64,000 nucleotides of DNA from Incurvaria masculella (Eukaryota > Arthropoda > Insecta > Lepidoptera > Incurvariidae). The stretch spans positions 12,263,036-12,327,035 of the forward strand of contig OX335643.1 of assembly GCA_946894095.1 (NCBI GenBank). The letters run 5' to 3'. Positions 22,256 through 34,680 of the stretch are shown piece by piece. The notes below the pieces were generated by a model. The model ran no database searches and was not told where the DNA came from. It worked only from the letters and a program-made list of their open reading frames with translations. Numbering within the stretch: the stretch's first letter is position 1; each line of letters begins with the position of its first letter. The translations under genes and the position numbers were made by a program.

Positions 22256-22456
22256 GTGCTAGAGGACACCGACTACGGGCCGGCCGTGGACTGGTGGGGC
22301 GTCGGCGTCGTCATGTACGAGATGGTCTGCGGCCGCCTGCCGTTCTACAACCGCGACCACGACCAGCTCTTCAACCTGATCGTGCACGAGGAGGTGCGCT
22401 TCCCGCGGATACTGTCCGTGCCGGTCCGCTCGCTGCTCGCCAACCTGCTGACCAAG
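22256..22456 (+). CDS. Akt: Akt exon 6: helix F to helix H
   Basis: A 67-codon phase-0 exon: [67 protein letters not shown]. It contains the invariant DWWGxGVxMYEM segment (helix F Asp) and CGRLPFYN, both strongly Akt-like. The acceptor is CTTGCAG ending at 22255 and the donor is GTGAGT from 22457. It joins APE of exon 5 to VLED here exactly as in the family. A SINE-A copy begins only about 20 bp into the downstream intron. Confidence 0.95.
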
Positions 22457-22475
22457 GTGAGTGTGTCGCGTCCCC

Positions 22476-22870
22476 TTTTTTTTTATGCGACTTGACATGG
22501 ATGGCTAATAACACACAACTACCGTTATGATATTAGCCCAATATACCACATTCCCGACGGAATTAGGTGCCATGCCAGGACCTTCCCTTTATGAGCACGG
22601 CTACATTGAACTGGATGGAAAACACGGTCAATTTTTTATTGCCGCTTCGACCATCTTTTCATCCAATGCGATGGTACCAACCCACCCTACCACCTAGTAG
22701 GGGAAGGGGACCTACATTTTTACATGGATTCCGAACCATGGAGCAGCTCGCATTCGTGACGAAATGCACTTATCAAACTCGTAAAGAGAAAGACAGTGGT
22801 GCATGTCGGAATTAAACCCAGGCCTCTGGTACGCTAGGCCAGTCCCCGCGCCACTAGGCAACGAGCCGCT
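22476..22870 (-). mobile_element. SINE-A full-length copy next to Akt exon 6
   Basis: One of the most complete copies: T-run, 'atgcgacttgacatggatgg', 'gaattaggtgccatgccagg', 'gccgcttcgaccatcttttc' and the tRNA-like head ending GCCACTAGGCAACGAGCCGC. The tail starts within 20 bp of the exon 6 donor. Confidence 0.85.
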
Positions 22871-23387
22871 AAAAGAGCTAAAGAGAAAAGGAAGGAGAAG
22901 TGGCCGCCGTATGGACAAAGTGTGCATATAATCGTGCGTCGTATGCCACACAGTCCAAACGTCGCCACCAGGCCATGTTCCAGAAATGCGTTCGTCACGT
23001 CTGTTCCCATGCACACAAACCCTACTATACAATGTTTGTGTGTGGCATGTACGTATAAGTTGTTTTAGTAGTATAAAAAAATTGAGACCAAATTTTTGGA
23101 AAAAAAAATTTTGACGGCAAATCTCTATTTAGTGCAACTTGAGGGTAAGAAGTTTTCAGTTTACAGTAAGAAATTAGTTGTGACCGAAATACATCAGTAT
23201 AACGGCGGCGTAGCCACGTTTTAGTGATAACACACGCACTGATGGTACCACCAACGAATGTTCGCTGCAGTAAATGGCGTCCTTTGCAGTTCTTACATGT
23301 CATTGGGAGTCAAGGCGAAGTGTTTGCTTGGCTACTAAACCCTCTGCAAATGGGATGTCAGTGACACCTACAAAGCGTAGGTGTCTG

Positions 23388-25997
23388 TTAACCTTTGGAG
23401 CGCGAACGACGCAGCATCGGCGTCCTGTACCGCGCTCCCGAATCGAATAAAAATCTATATCTAAGACACTTGTCAAGGTATCTTCAAAATAATAACTGTT
23501 CCATGTAGCTAGATAGTGCCTCCATTTATTTACGTTGTTTTTGTAGTAGTTTGGTTCAAATATAAAATAATAAAAATCATATAACATTGACTTTAGATTT
23601 TTTTAAAATATTTTGTGATGTTACTCGAGGTTTAGGGTAAAAAAGATAAAGTTATGAAACAAATTTGTTTTTTATTTCGTAGTTTATGATAGCTGCTATA
23701 ACATTGTGTCAAAAACTAATGACCCCGCCATACAAAAAATAATAATAATTTGGTTCCAAACATCGCGAACAAAAGCGACACTTATTGTTTTTCAAAATAA
23801 TATTTTAGAATTTATTATAAATTATTTACGATATTATCTCAGTTGAATTTATTTTAAATTTATTGAATAATGATGGAAGAATATTCACATAAAATTTTTG
23901 TAAAGAAAAAGTTTACATAACATTTTCAGTAAAGGAAAAACCCGAAAAATCTCTCTACATTACTAACAGTCTAATTAGAATCTAATCTAATTAGAATCGA
24001 GTTAGATTTTATATCATCATAAACTGTTATATATACACAATTTTTTTGTGTAAGATAATGTTATAATATGTAATCAAAAACATTTTATTTTGAACATTCA
24101 AATTCGGCTATAAAATTGCACTCAGCGCACTCATACATGCAAACGCTCCACTTGAACACACGTCGGTGAGCGCGCGCTCTATCTATAGATAGGTGGGCGC
24201 GCGCGTTCTATCTATATAGGTAGGCACTTACTCAGCGTGACGAGGTCGAAACTTGTTGCTGGAGTAGAAGCAGGCTTCCGTGACACGAAGCATTGGTGAC
24301 ATGGTCTTTGAAATAAAACACGTAAATATAAGTTCATAGAAATATAGCAGCACAAGTATATTTTTTAACATTTTGTAAAAGTGAAACCTAAAATGAATAG
24401 AAATTCGAATTAGCGACGGATGGTCAAAAAAAACACCTAATGATTATATCTGAAGTAGAGTTTGTGCGTTGTCTGTCCGTCCGTCTGTCAGACACCTCCT
24501 CCTATTATTGAAGTTACAAAATTTACAATGTATGACGAAAACAAGTTTTGACATGACAGGTAGGTAGATCAGGTCAGGCCATCTAGTTTGAGGGGTCGCA
24601 TGATGAGTCTAAGACCAGAGTTTCCCAAGATATGACGAAAAAAATTTTTTGAAGTTGTTTGACATGCATGGCAAGTGCTCCCGTGCATGTCGCAAGTATA
24701 TTTTAGGCATCTTTCGTGTCCACACACCTCCCGTTAGCATGAGAACAGGTGCGACATGCACGGCAGAATTCGCCGAAATGTAATACAGCATGCACGGCAA
24801 TTGACCCAGTGTGACTAGTAACCAAAAACCGGCCAAGTGCGAGCCGGACTCGCACACGAAGGGTTCCGTACCATCGTAAAAGATTTAACATAACAAAATC
24901 ACGTTTTTTGTATGGGAGCCCCCTTTAATTTAAATTATTTTTCAATTTTACCTATTTGTTGTTATAGCGGCAAAATAAATACACACTCTGTGAAAATTTC
25001 AGCTGTCTATCTGTTACGGTTACTGAGATACAGCCATGTGACAGACGGACGGACGGACGGACAGCGGAGGATTAGTAATAGGGTTCCGTTTTCACCCTTT
25101 GGGTACGGAACCCTAACAAGAATAGTATGTAACAGAAACAAATAGTACATATTTTTAATTCTATTCTATTACCAGATGCGTCTTGCCCTATGGAAATGTA
25201 TGCAGATGATGCAATGGGATTACTTATTAGATATACCAAACGATTTCAAAGCAACAAAATTTGGTATTATAACTCCACGCTCACGAAGTTCCTGAGATCT
25301 CGACAAATGACTTGAATCACACTTGACCAACGGCCAGCGGGCGGCCGAGCGGCCGAGCGGCCGACACCAATACACTCACAATGTTTATACTACAAAATAT
25401 GATTTTCTAGATTTTCGGTCTTTTTTCCATTTTTATGTAAGAAAACATATCAAGTGTGATACATCACCGGATTCTACACAAAATTTGCCACAATCCGGAC
25501 TAATTACATTCAAGCAAACGTAATTTTTTGTAAACAAATTTTGTAAACAAATGTGATAAATCTTTGAAATCTGAACATGCCAAAAAACATTTGATTTTTT
25601 TGCTGCCTACAGAAATTGCAAAAACCTATAACCACTGCATTGATAGATAGCTGAATATATTACAATTTCATTGATATAAAAAAAATTACAATACTTACGT
25701 AATATTTTCGTCAATCATCCTTTTCACCCGGCACAGAACCACGCGCGCAAACGTATCTCGGTCGACTGGCCAGCGAGACGAGCCGCGCGGATTTCAAAAA
25801 AATATTTTGTTTTACGAAGTTGCAGCTATTGGGTCGCGGTTTAGCCAATCAAAATCGTCCTACACTACTCTATCCATTTGAAAAAGCCAATCATAGACCA
25901 GTAAATCTATGACCACACAAAAAATCGCCAATCAGCGCAGATAGCGGGAGCGCGGCAGAGGACGCCTATGCGGCGTCGTTCGCGCTTTACGGGTTAA
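23388..25997. mobile_element. TTAA-3 element (2.6 kb, putative non-autonomous piggyBac-like)
   Basis: TTAA at 23388-23391 and 25994-25997 bound a 2,602-bp segment whose ends are inverted repeats about 50 bp long sharing GCGCGAACGACGC, GGCGTCCT and CCGCGCTCCCG. The left tip reads CCTTTGGAGC and the right tip, inverted, CCCGTAAAGC; CCC tips and TTAA duplication fit piggyBac. The interior is AT-rich without a recognisable transposase and contains a Rep-B insertion (24829-25114). Confidence 0.75.
24829..25114 (-). repeat. Rep-B element, copy 5, inside TTAA-3
   Basis: A canonical copy: CCGGCCAAGTGCGAGCCGG at one end, (GGAC)n tract and GGGTACGGAACCCT at the other. It is younger than the TTAA-3 element that hosts it. 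Confidence 0.8.
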
Positions 25998-26220
25998 GCA
26001 TACAGTGACCAGGAACTGAACCGGCGTAAAATGTGGTAAAATAAGTGAGGAAAATGGATTTATTGGTGCAGAAATAATTGAAATTTCTCACTTATTTGTT
26101 TATACTTTAAGGTGGGCCATCCCGCTCAACTCCCCATACAAACGGGGACAGAAGATCAGGCCCATATTTATTATCAGAGATCCCAAATTTTTCTCAAAAT
26201 AACTTTATTTGTTCGAACTA

Positions 26221-27503
26221 TTAGGTTGGGGAAAAAGTTTCTTCGCATTTTTTAAGAAAATTCAAAACATTTTTTAATATGGTTTATTTACATTTAACTA
26301 AAGTATGTAGGTACCATTTTGTTCGATAACTTTTTGCCATCTTGTAGGTAGGGACATGATCCCATTGCTATAGAAATATTGGGACTTCTGATCAATATAC
26401 CGCGACAAGTGGTTTTGGCAGTCCTCTCGTGATGTTAACCTGACACTGCCTAAAGAATTCTGAAGAGACCTAAACAGGTGGAAATCTGAAGGTGCAAGGT
26501 CAGGACTATACGGCGGATGCATTAACACCTCCCAGCCAAACTCTCTTAGTTTTTGCTGAGTGGCTAAAGATGTGTGAGGTCTAGCGTTATCATGATGAAA
26601 AACCACACCCCTTCTGTTGATTAATTCCGGCCGCTTTCTCTCAACTTCTTGCTTTAATCTCATCAGTTGTTCGCAGTAGAGTTCAGAATCGATGGTCCTG
26701 CCTGGTGGTAACAGCTCATAATGAATAATGCCCTTCCAATCCCACCACACACAGCATCACCTTGTTGCGAGTTAACCCGGGTTTCGCCACAGTCTGTGAA
26801 GCTTGACCGGCCTTTGACCACGACCTTTTTCGCACGTTCTTGTCGTACGTGATCCACTTTTCATCACCAGTTATCAGCTTCTTCAAAAATGGTTCGGTTT
26901 CATTACGTCGTAATAAAGAATCACAAATGAGTACACGGTTCATTAGGTTTCTTTCAGTGAGCTCGTGAGGTACCCAAATATCGAGCTTTTTTGTGTACCC
27001 AGTTTTTTTCAAATGCGCCAAAACTGTTTTGTGGTCAATTCCTAGTTCTTCAGCTACGTCGTAACTACTGATATGCCGATCTTGCTCCACTTTTTCAAAA
27101 ATGGCATCCATTTTATCCGTAATAGGGCGACCAGAGCGACGTGCATCTTTGACATCAAAATTTCCGGATTGAAAACGCTTAAACCAAATTTGTGCTACTC
27201 TCACAGACACTGCACTAGGTCCATAAACATCGCAAATTTTTTTCGCGGCTTGCGTTGCAATTTTACCTTTTTTGTAGTAAAATTTAAAAATGTATCGAAT
27301 TTCTTCATTAGATTCACTCATTTTGACAGTACGAAAAACAAATGAGAATCACACATTTTCCTAATTTGAATTTGGAATTATGTTCTTTAAAATTTAAACT
27401 TTCAATGATACCAAAACCAGCCAGATACAAATAGTATAGCCAAAGAGATTTTATTACAAGTTCATACATACTATAATGCGAAAAGACTTTTTCCCCGACC
27501 TAT
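26221..27503 (-). mobile_element. mariner transposon (about 1.3 kb)
   Basis: The inverted termini TTAGGTTGGGGAAAAAGT and, at the other end, ACTTTTTCCCCGACCTA enclose a minus-strand DD34D transposase, and TA dinucleotides lie at both edges. The length is that of a complete mariner. It is nested in a TTAA-1 element in Akt intron 6. Confidence 0.92.
26298..27321 (-). pseudogene. mariner DD34D transposase, single frameshift
   Basis: Starts at ATG 27321-27319 (MSESNEEIRYIFKFYYKKGK) with N-terminal helix-turn-helix segments (VRVAQIWFKRFQSGNFDV, GRP linker). Catalytic Asp residues lie in TGDEKW, HDNARPH and YSPDLAPSDFH; exactly 34 residues separate the last two, which defines the mariner DD34D family. 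The protein is split between two frames near 26744-26753, at a short GT run where the length differs by two bases from what continuity would need. The C-terminal frame ends at 26298 (VIEQNGTYIL). Otherwise almost full length, about 340 residues, so inactivation looks recent. Confidence 0.9.
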
Positions 27504-27857
27504 TATATGTCTGATGACCGTTGGTGTTGTAAAATTGTGTTTGGTTTCTAACTTATAAGGTCCGAAATATTCGTTTTTTTTTCTCGCGTTTTATGCAATA
27601 ACTTTGAAGATGGATTACGCAATGATAAAATAAGATCATCTTAAAAAGATTAGTCATCAGACATAGCTTAATTATTCAAGATGTATAATCTGCATTGGAT
27701 ATGTTGCATCTCCCTCATCACGGAGCATGTCCTTTTCTTTAAAACAGAGAAGGTCCCAGAGCGCAATAGCACGGTTTTGTACCGTGTCCGCGAATGAGTT
27801 AGTCCAGCTGGGTTGGGCCACCTTATGCCAGTTATCCCCCAGACATGAGACCCACCA

Positions 27858-27880
27858 CTATATATATATATATATATATA
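27858..27880. repeat. (TA)n microsatellite
   Basis: About eleven TA units directly downstream of the TTAA-1 copy 3. Confidence 0.8.
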
Positions 27881-28254
27881 ACGCCCTTTGCATATTGAGC
27901 AGCTTTATCGTGAGTCATTTATCCGGTTTCGGCATTGACTCCTTTGGCAAGAGCCTTGGGGCGGGAGTTAAGGGAGGCCCGGAAAATAGGCTAATACAGT
28001 GTTTATAGCATCCCACTGACAAAAAACATGCAATCTATTTCAAATGTCAATTACTTCACAATTGTTGCTTACTACTCCTAAATGCATTTGATGGAAGATG
28101 GATATTGAAATATGGTTTTAGCAGCAATGCCTTCAGTTCAATCCACATTGCTTTAAAGCAAGCGAATGTGTATTGCAATGGTCTTTTAAATGACGTGGCC
28201 TCCCGTTCATTTGTGAAAAATATGTTTTAAGCTAATGTCTTGGTACTAGAGTGA

Positions 28255-28419
<165 letters not shown>

Positions 28420-28985
28420 TGACTCTAGTATACTTTGTGATGACAACAATTAGGTTGTTATCTCAATCATTGTAGTTAGAGTGCCCTAGTGTAACATATA
28501 ACTGAATTATCTCTTTATACCTGCCTAAACCCGACTGAATAATGTGTGTCGACAAAGAGACACGACAGTCATAGAGAACCATGACTTCAATGATATCATA
28601 TGACGAAAATGGTGAAAAAGGGGCCAACTTTAATAAGATTCTTTGAGTCATATGTATCTTACCCCAGAAGTCAAGTTAAATCTTTTATTGTGGCCCTGAT
28701 AAAATTTGATTTCCAAGTTGGGCAACCCTTTGCATGTGATGTTGATCTTCTGAAATTCACAAAGATCACAGATAAAACACATTTCCTATAAAATCAACCT
28801 GAAGATCCTCAAATTCCGATGTTTTAGAATAAAGAAGAAGCCGAGGTGACCTATGTAATTAAGGTGTACAAAATACTAACAGCCAAATAACACTGTCAAG
28901 CCAAGCAAGAGCTGTTCACTCTCAATAAAAGGCCTTATCTGCGTGATCATGACTTAAACTTGGATATAACAGAGCACAAGTCCAG

Positions 28986-29091
28986 TAAAGGAAGGTCCTG
29001 GCATGGCACCTAGTTTCCATTTGGTGTGTTAGACTAATATCTGACGTTAAGTTTGGTATTAGCCAAGTTCATGTCCAGTTACATAAAAAAA
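28986..29091 (+). mobile_element. SINE-A tail fragment
   Basis: 'aaggaaggtcctggcatggc', 'ttggtgtgttagactaatat' and 'catgtccagttacataaaaa': the SINE-A 3' third, in Akt intron 7. Confidence 0.65.
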
Positions 29092-29494
29092 ACTTCATGA
29101 TGTTGACCAGTCAGTCTAAGCCAGTCTTAATTAACGGATAAACCATTAATCGGGACATTTTCCTGTCGAATACTTTGGTCGCTTAATGAGACCACGCATT
29201 ATTACTATGGTTTTGCATTTTTATCACTACATATAATGTAAATGTAAATAGCCAACCAGAAATGAACAAGAACAATTTTGGTCCCTTACCTTGCTTTGAC
29301 TGCTGTGAATGTCTTCGCCTGTGACTCACTTTATAGTTTGGAGTACGACAAGTGACTGCGTCTGTCACACAAAACAAATCTTTAGGTCCCAGGGTATGCT
29401 GTTCTTGAATATTTTTACACCTCAGAGCTTGAGAAATTCCTAAATTTGCAGCTATGGATTTAATTTGTGTTAAACCCATATTGACTCTCCGCAG

Positions 29495-29713
29495 ATCCCG
29501 CCGCCGTTCAAGCCGCAAGTGAGCTCCGAGACGGACACGCGCTACTTCGATTCGGAGTTCACGGGCGAGAGCGTGGAGCTGACGCCCCCGGAGCAGGGCG
29601 GAGCCCTCGCGAACATCCAGGAGGAGTCTTTCCCGCAGTTCTCCTACCAGGACATCTGCTCGTCGACCATCAGTAGCGGAACGCATCTCTCCGCTCACTC
29701 CATGCACAACTAG
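29495..29713 (+). CDS. Akt: Akt final exon: C-terminal tail and stop
   Basis: 72 codons plus TAG. It starts [20 protein letters not shown], the AGC C-terminal tail with PPFKP and DTRYFD, then a TPPE turn motif (Thr450-type site), then FPQFSY, the hydrophobic motif whose Ser is the TORC2 site (Ser473 of human AKT1), and ends [16 protein letters not shown]. The extension after FPQFSY is longer than in vertebrate Akt. The acceptor is CTCCGCAG ending at 29494. Turn and hydrophobic motifs are intact, so the product should be regulated conventionally. Confidence 0.95.
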   Translation: MPPPFKPQVSSETDTRYFDSEFTGESVELTPPEQGGALANIQEESFPQFSYQDICSSTISSGTHLSAHSMHN

Positions 29714-29739
29714 GCCGCGGTGTGGCGTCGTGGGCCCGC

Positions 29740-30960
29740 TGCCGTCTGGCGAAGTCACTTGCCTGTTGGCACGGTAACGAGACCGGGATAGGATGTGAGT
29801 CTGATGAGGTCTGATGTAAAGTAGCTTCTGTGTTGGCACGATGACGAGACTGGGATACGATGTTGTGAGTCCAATGATTTCTCATGTAAAGTAGCTTTTT
29901 AATTGGCACGATGAAGAGACTCGGGTACGATATCGTGAGTTTGCTAGTGTCCGATGTAAAGTCGCTTCTAAACTGTCATGATGACAACGACAATAGGATA
30001 CGATGTTGTGAGTCCAATGATGTCTGATGTAAAGTAGCTTTTATATTGGCAAGATTAATACAAAAGTAAATTCATTGTCGCGAGTCCAGTTATATATGTC
30101 TGATATAAACGGTGTACGAAATTGTGATTTTACTAGTGTCCGATAAAAACTCGCATATATATTGTCATGTTGACAACGAGACTAGGATACGATGTGAATC
30201 CAAGTTAATCTGATGTTAAGTAGCTTTTATAATAGCACAATGAATACAATACCGAGTTCACTGTCGCGGACACAGTAAATATGTCCGATATAAACTTGAT
30301 TTCATACTGCCATGGTAGCAACAAGACAAAATATGGTGTTATCTATGCACAACTAGTCAGTGTTGTGACGCCTTGAGTTCCTGCCGTCTGCAATTGTCTC
30401 GTTACATATTGGCATGGTGATGACACGATCCAATGATGTCTGATGTAAAGTAGTTTCTATGTTATCACTTTGATGAGACTTGGTTACGATGTGAGTCCAA
30501 TTACTTCTGACGTAAAGTAGCTCCTATATGTATGTGCATAATGACGAGACCATCCCGGTCTCATCATTGTGCAAATACGATGTTGTGAGTGGAATGACCT
30601 CTAATGTAAAGTAGCTTCTATGTTGGCACAATGATGAGACTGGGTTACAATGTTGTGACTCCAACGACTTATGTAAAGTAGCTTTTATATTGGCATGATT
30701 AATACAATACCGAATATACTGTCACAGGTCTAGTTGCATGTGTCTGAAATAAAGTCAATTTCATATTGGAATAGTAACACTGAGACAGGATAGAATGTAC
30801 ACCGTGAAAAATTGTGAAATCTGATGTAAAGTAGCTTCTGCAAGGTCTCAAGTAACTGTTGACACGATGACGATGAGACTGGGGTACAATGTGGTTTCTA
30901 GTATCTAATATTAAGTAGCTTTTATATTGGTATCAGTAGACTGGTATAAGATATTAAAAG
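29740..30960 (+). repeat. About 70-bp degenerate tandem repeats in the Akt 3' UTR
   Basis: Units carry, in order, GTAGCTTCTATGTTGGCAC, 'gatgacgagactgggatacg', 'atgttgtgagtccaatga' and 'tctgatgtaaa'. GTAGCTT/GTCGCTT words at 29821, 29891, 29961 and 30034 give spacings of 70, 70 and 73 bp; later units are more decayed. A higher-order duplication offset by about 643 bp is superimposed. Confidence 0.85.
30345..30415 (+). repeat. Relic duplicate of the Akt stop-codon region
   Basis: ATGCACAACTAG at 30345-30356 repeats the last codons and stop (29702-29713). The following bases share CCTGCCGTCTG-type and TTGGCA(T/C)GGT words with the sequence after the true stop. Upstream of 30345 there is no FPQFSY coding sequence, so it is not a second terminal exon. 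Confidence 0.7.
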
Positions 30961-31759
30961 TCCAGTGGCGTTCATCATTATCACATTCACATTGATACAA
31001 TGTGACAACTGACGACACATTTGATCGCGTCTTTCTCTCAAAGTTTGTTAGTCTATGACCATGTAGTTTTGTAAAATAGTTCTCACATTAGCTTGATGAT
31101 CTGCATTCTTGCTATCAAATTTATTTTCTTCTGAGGCACACTTCTGCTGTACAACTAGACGAAGATGTAGTTTCTTTCACATAGGCACAATGACATCAAG
31201 ATCTTGCTATGCTGCCGCGAGTTCACTGATGACCATTATAAAGTCGCTTTAATATTGGCACACTGACAACTAGACATTAATGTACTTTTGTGAGTACAGA
31301 CACCGACCTGTATTTTGAAATCACTTAGCAGCTATTTGGTACTGCGATAGCACTTAATTGCAGTGTAGCATTCACTACGGGTGTAGATCGTAAAGTTGCT
31401 TTCACACTGCCGGTAAATTTTGTGTCTTTTTTCATATTCAAATTTAGCAACTTCATAATTTTAAAGCTGTGGACCGAATTTATACTTTGTTGCTGTTGAC
31501 GTATCAATATCTAATAGATGCTATGAAATAGGCTCATGAAATGTTTAAAAACCAACTCGGGTTAAGCACGGAATACAAAAATGGTCTGCCCCAAGATGTC
31601 AAAAATGATATTTTTATCTTTAACTGCAGACCATATTCTTACTCAAATAGTTAAGTATGTCAGTTTCGTTGTGCCTTGCAGTGTCTACGAGTCATTGACA
31701 GCTGTCATATGTATGCGTCAAAATAAAAGCTTGTCTATGCAATCCTTTCAACTTGAGAT

Positions 31760-34320
31760 GAAAGACAGGAAGCGAGCTCGTCAGTCATTCTAGTTTCATG
31801 AATTTCCGAAAATTGGACTCCTGAATGGACTCGAGTTGAGTGTTTATAGGCACCGCGGCAACGAGAATTGCGTTTGGATTCACATAAATACCTCTTTTAC
31901 AATGAGACTGATACAATTGAGAGTAATAGTGTCTCTTGGCCTGACGACTCGTTATTCGACATTTCATTAATAATTGTATGTAATATACAAAAAAATATGG
32001 ATAAAATGGCAATGCATGGACTCGCGACATTTGAGAGTCGTCCGATTGGTAAGCACATACAAACCAGCAATTCCCCTCTTGAAATGTTTGCATTTGACCC
32101 AAGACTGTCAACTGCGGTATGTCACCAATAGCTTAGCTTAGCTTAGATTAGCATACAATTTATATGTACCATCACACAACAGGAATGAGCACGGAGCAAG
32201 AAATGCAAATGAAAACTGATCATTTGTATAAGATTTGTATTTGAAGTAATAGGAGACGAATGAACAGAGAGGTAAACGGAGGGGACTCTTAATTTTTAAC
32301 AATTACATATTACAATTAATTATTGTCACGAGACAGTATGATGCATGTCTCTTTTATAACTATCTCTTGGGGGTCGTTTTTATCGGTGCACATTCCTGTT
32401 ATAATGGTATTACTTTCTTTCCATTAAGTGGTTTCTTTGTAGATTCCTATATTTTTATCGAATGAACCAAATCTCCTTCCTTCGCACCAAGTCGCCTAAA
32501 TAACATCTGGCGTCATAAAAACGCTGTTTGATACAAATAAACAAGTTATGACAACATAAAAGCAATGGTACAATTTTTTTAATTCAGTATGAAAGTGAGC
32601 AGTCCTTGCTGTGAAATTACTGGTTTGTATGATGTCCGTTTTCTCGGTTACATTTTTCACGTACATTTTGTGGAGATTTGCGATCGCGAAGTATTCTCTG
32701 TCTCTGAAAATTATTAAAATGACGCGGCTCCATTCACCTGACCGTTGTGGCGTGTATATACAGTTGTGCCGGGAACGTCCTATTTACTCTGCATTTAAAA
32801 CGATTGTAAATATCACGGGAAGATATTACGAAAATAAAAAAAATTGCAGGAGACAAATCCTTCTGTCCCCATCGAGCGAACAGAAATTAACACGGTTAAT
32901 TTGTATAATAAATTATTATTTAAATATGCTAGTGTTTTTATAAAGATTGAAATATGTCTACTCGAATGTAATGCGATTAATGTGGAGTTTTCGTTTGGAC
33001 ATATTGATTTAAATGTTTTTTTTTTAACTCGGCGCACAGATGACATGCTGTTTGAAATGTGGTATTGAATATCAAATGTAATGTTGGTTTTTGGAACCCT
33101 ACCCTGTACAGATTGAAAATTAAAATACATAATTATTTTATAATTGATACTGCATACATGAAACTCGATATAATATGGATTGCGATTATTAATAATTTTG
33201 TGTGTTTGGAAATGTTCAGTTTGTGTATTTTTTTAGTTCTGTCTCTCTTTCTTTTCCGTAAGAAGAAGAGCCAACAGCGAAATTGCAATTTATTAGTTGC
33301 ACGAATATTTTCATGAATGGTTTTAGTGAAATTCCGAATCATATTAATTCGACCATCATTGGTTTTTTTAATTAAAAACTTTTAACATGATTGTTGTCTG
33401 CATTTGTTTATTATTATAAATGTAACATTTGCTATTTTGTTATATTTTATCAAGGGTGTATACGGAATAAAAAATATGACAAAATAACGCCTCTAAGGCC
33501 ATTTTAAGAGAAACTCGAGTTTAACCATTTTTTTCATTAAATACAAGAAATATATGCATTTATGAGATAAAATAATGTTCCTATCAATTTCAATTAATTT
33601 TATTTTAATTTGCTCAATTTAATGCTGTTCATAAACTATGTAAAAGGTAACCAATATGTAAAGGGAATAACGAATTTGGATTGTGTTCGATGTAAAAAAC
33701 ATTTTTAAAAACATGCATGTTAAAGTAAACATCATTTGTAATATACGGTATGAATGGAGTGCAGTCTCTATGCGGTTGAAATGTTTAGATTTTGTAAATT
33801 CAATGAATATTGTCGTTAATCGATTTTTGTACTAATTTATGTAAAGGTTTCCTTTTTCTTAGTTTGTTCCGATTAAGTTATGTAATATGTTATTCTCACC
33901 TATTATAATTATATTAAGAACATCCATATAATATTTTATAGGTTTATCGAATGCTTATAAGAAAGATTATTATTCCACTTACCGAAGGAAACTGCATAGA
34001 TTTGGGATAACATAATTATAGTATGATGCGTGCATATGAGGGTGATTGTCAATTCTTTGATCAGATGAGTGAAGTGCATACTGATGCGTCCGTCTGGCAC
34101 GGAGCCAATAGCTCGCATATGTGCGCGTCGATCTATTGTGAATTTGGAGTGATTATCTTTCGTTTGGATGATAATTTTGGCCACTAAAATTGTTAATTTC
34201 TTTTTGTCAATATTAGATTGTAGGATAAAGGAATTGCTGTAGTTTTTTTTCTGTCCGTTCCGATTTCCTCACTATTTACTCACTTCAGAAAACTATAGGT
34301 AAGTACCTCCTTGTACCTAC
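31760..34320. other. Downstream flank, nothing recognised
   Basis: AT-rich sequence without recognisable repeats or domains. A short GCTTA run (TAGCTTAGCTTAGCTTAG) lies at about 32130-32148. Small ORFs (31868-32131, 32611-32943, 33059-33316) lack features beyond chance. This single-copy stretch is the likely extended 3' UTR or intergenic space. Confidence 0.4.
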
Positions 34321-34680
34321 TTTTTAACCGACTTCAAAAAAGGAGGAGGTTCTCAATTCGTCTGTATGTTATTTTTTTTGCTTTTTTTTTTGTTTGTTGT
34401 ACCTCATAACTTCACATCATCATAATCATCAAAATCGGTTCACCCAGGCGAGGGTGAACCGATTTTGATGATTATTTTTTTATTTGGAAGCTGGTGCTTT
34501 ACATGTAGTCCCATTTTAATTTGGTTTAGTTCTGACAATGATATTCATGAGAAAATCATAAAAGTCTTAAATTTTTATTAATTAGGTGCGCGAAAAATGG
34601 ACGAAAAACTCAACCGATTTTGATGATTCTTTTTTTATTGGAAAGGACGTGGACAGATTCACTAAAAATAAACAAATAAA
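34320..34680 (+). repeat. Dispersed repeat flanking foldback FB-E, copy 1
   Basis: Begins 'ccgacttcaaaaaaggagga' and includes a hairpin formed by AATCATCAAAATCGGTTCACC and its complement (about 34424-34470). The part 34450-34680 matches 48445-48690 in the same orientation. This is a common lepidopteran repeat type of uncertain class. Confidence 0.6.

Larger units (their letters stand above)
26107..27826 (+). mobile_element. TTAA-1 element, copy 3, split by a mariner
   Basis: The left part 26111-26220 and right part about 27504-27822 together match copy 1. The left flank is TTAA (26107-26110) and the right flank TTAT (27823-27826), a decayed TTAA. The mariner at 26221-27503 sits at the equivalent of the 'gaactagatgtctgatg' segment of copy 1. 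Confidence 0.8.
29714..31750 (+). other. Akt 3' UTR region with tandem array (approximate extent)
   Basis: Sequence following the stop codon. About 29740-30960 is a degenerate array described separately; the remainder to about 31300 still has scattered unit-like words ('cacaatgac', 'tgtgagt'). The first plausible polyadenylation hexamer after the array is AATAAA at 31722-31727; another is at about 33469. The true cleavage site cannot be fixed from sequence. Confidence 0.5.

Noticed and set aside
30345..30356. Second Akt terminal exon in the UTR
   Set aside because: Only the last codons and stop are repeated; upstream sequence does not encode the tail or hydrophobic motif and is part of the tandem array.
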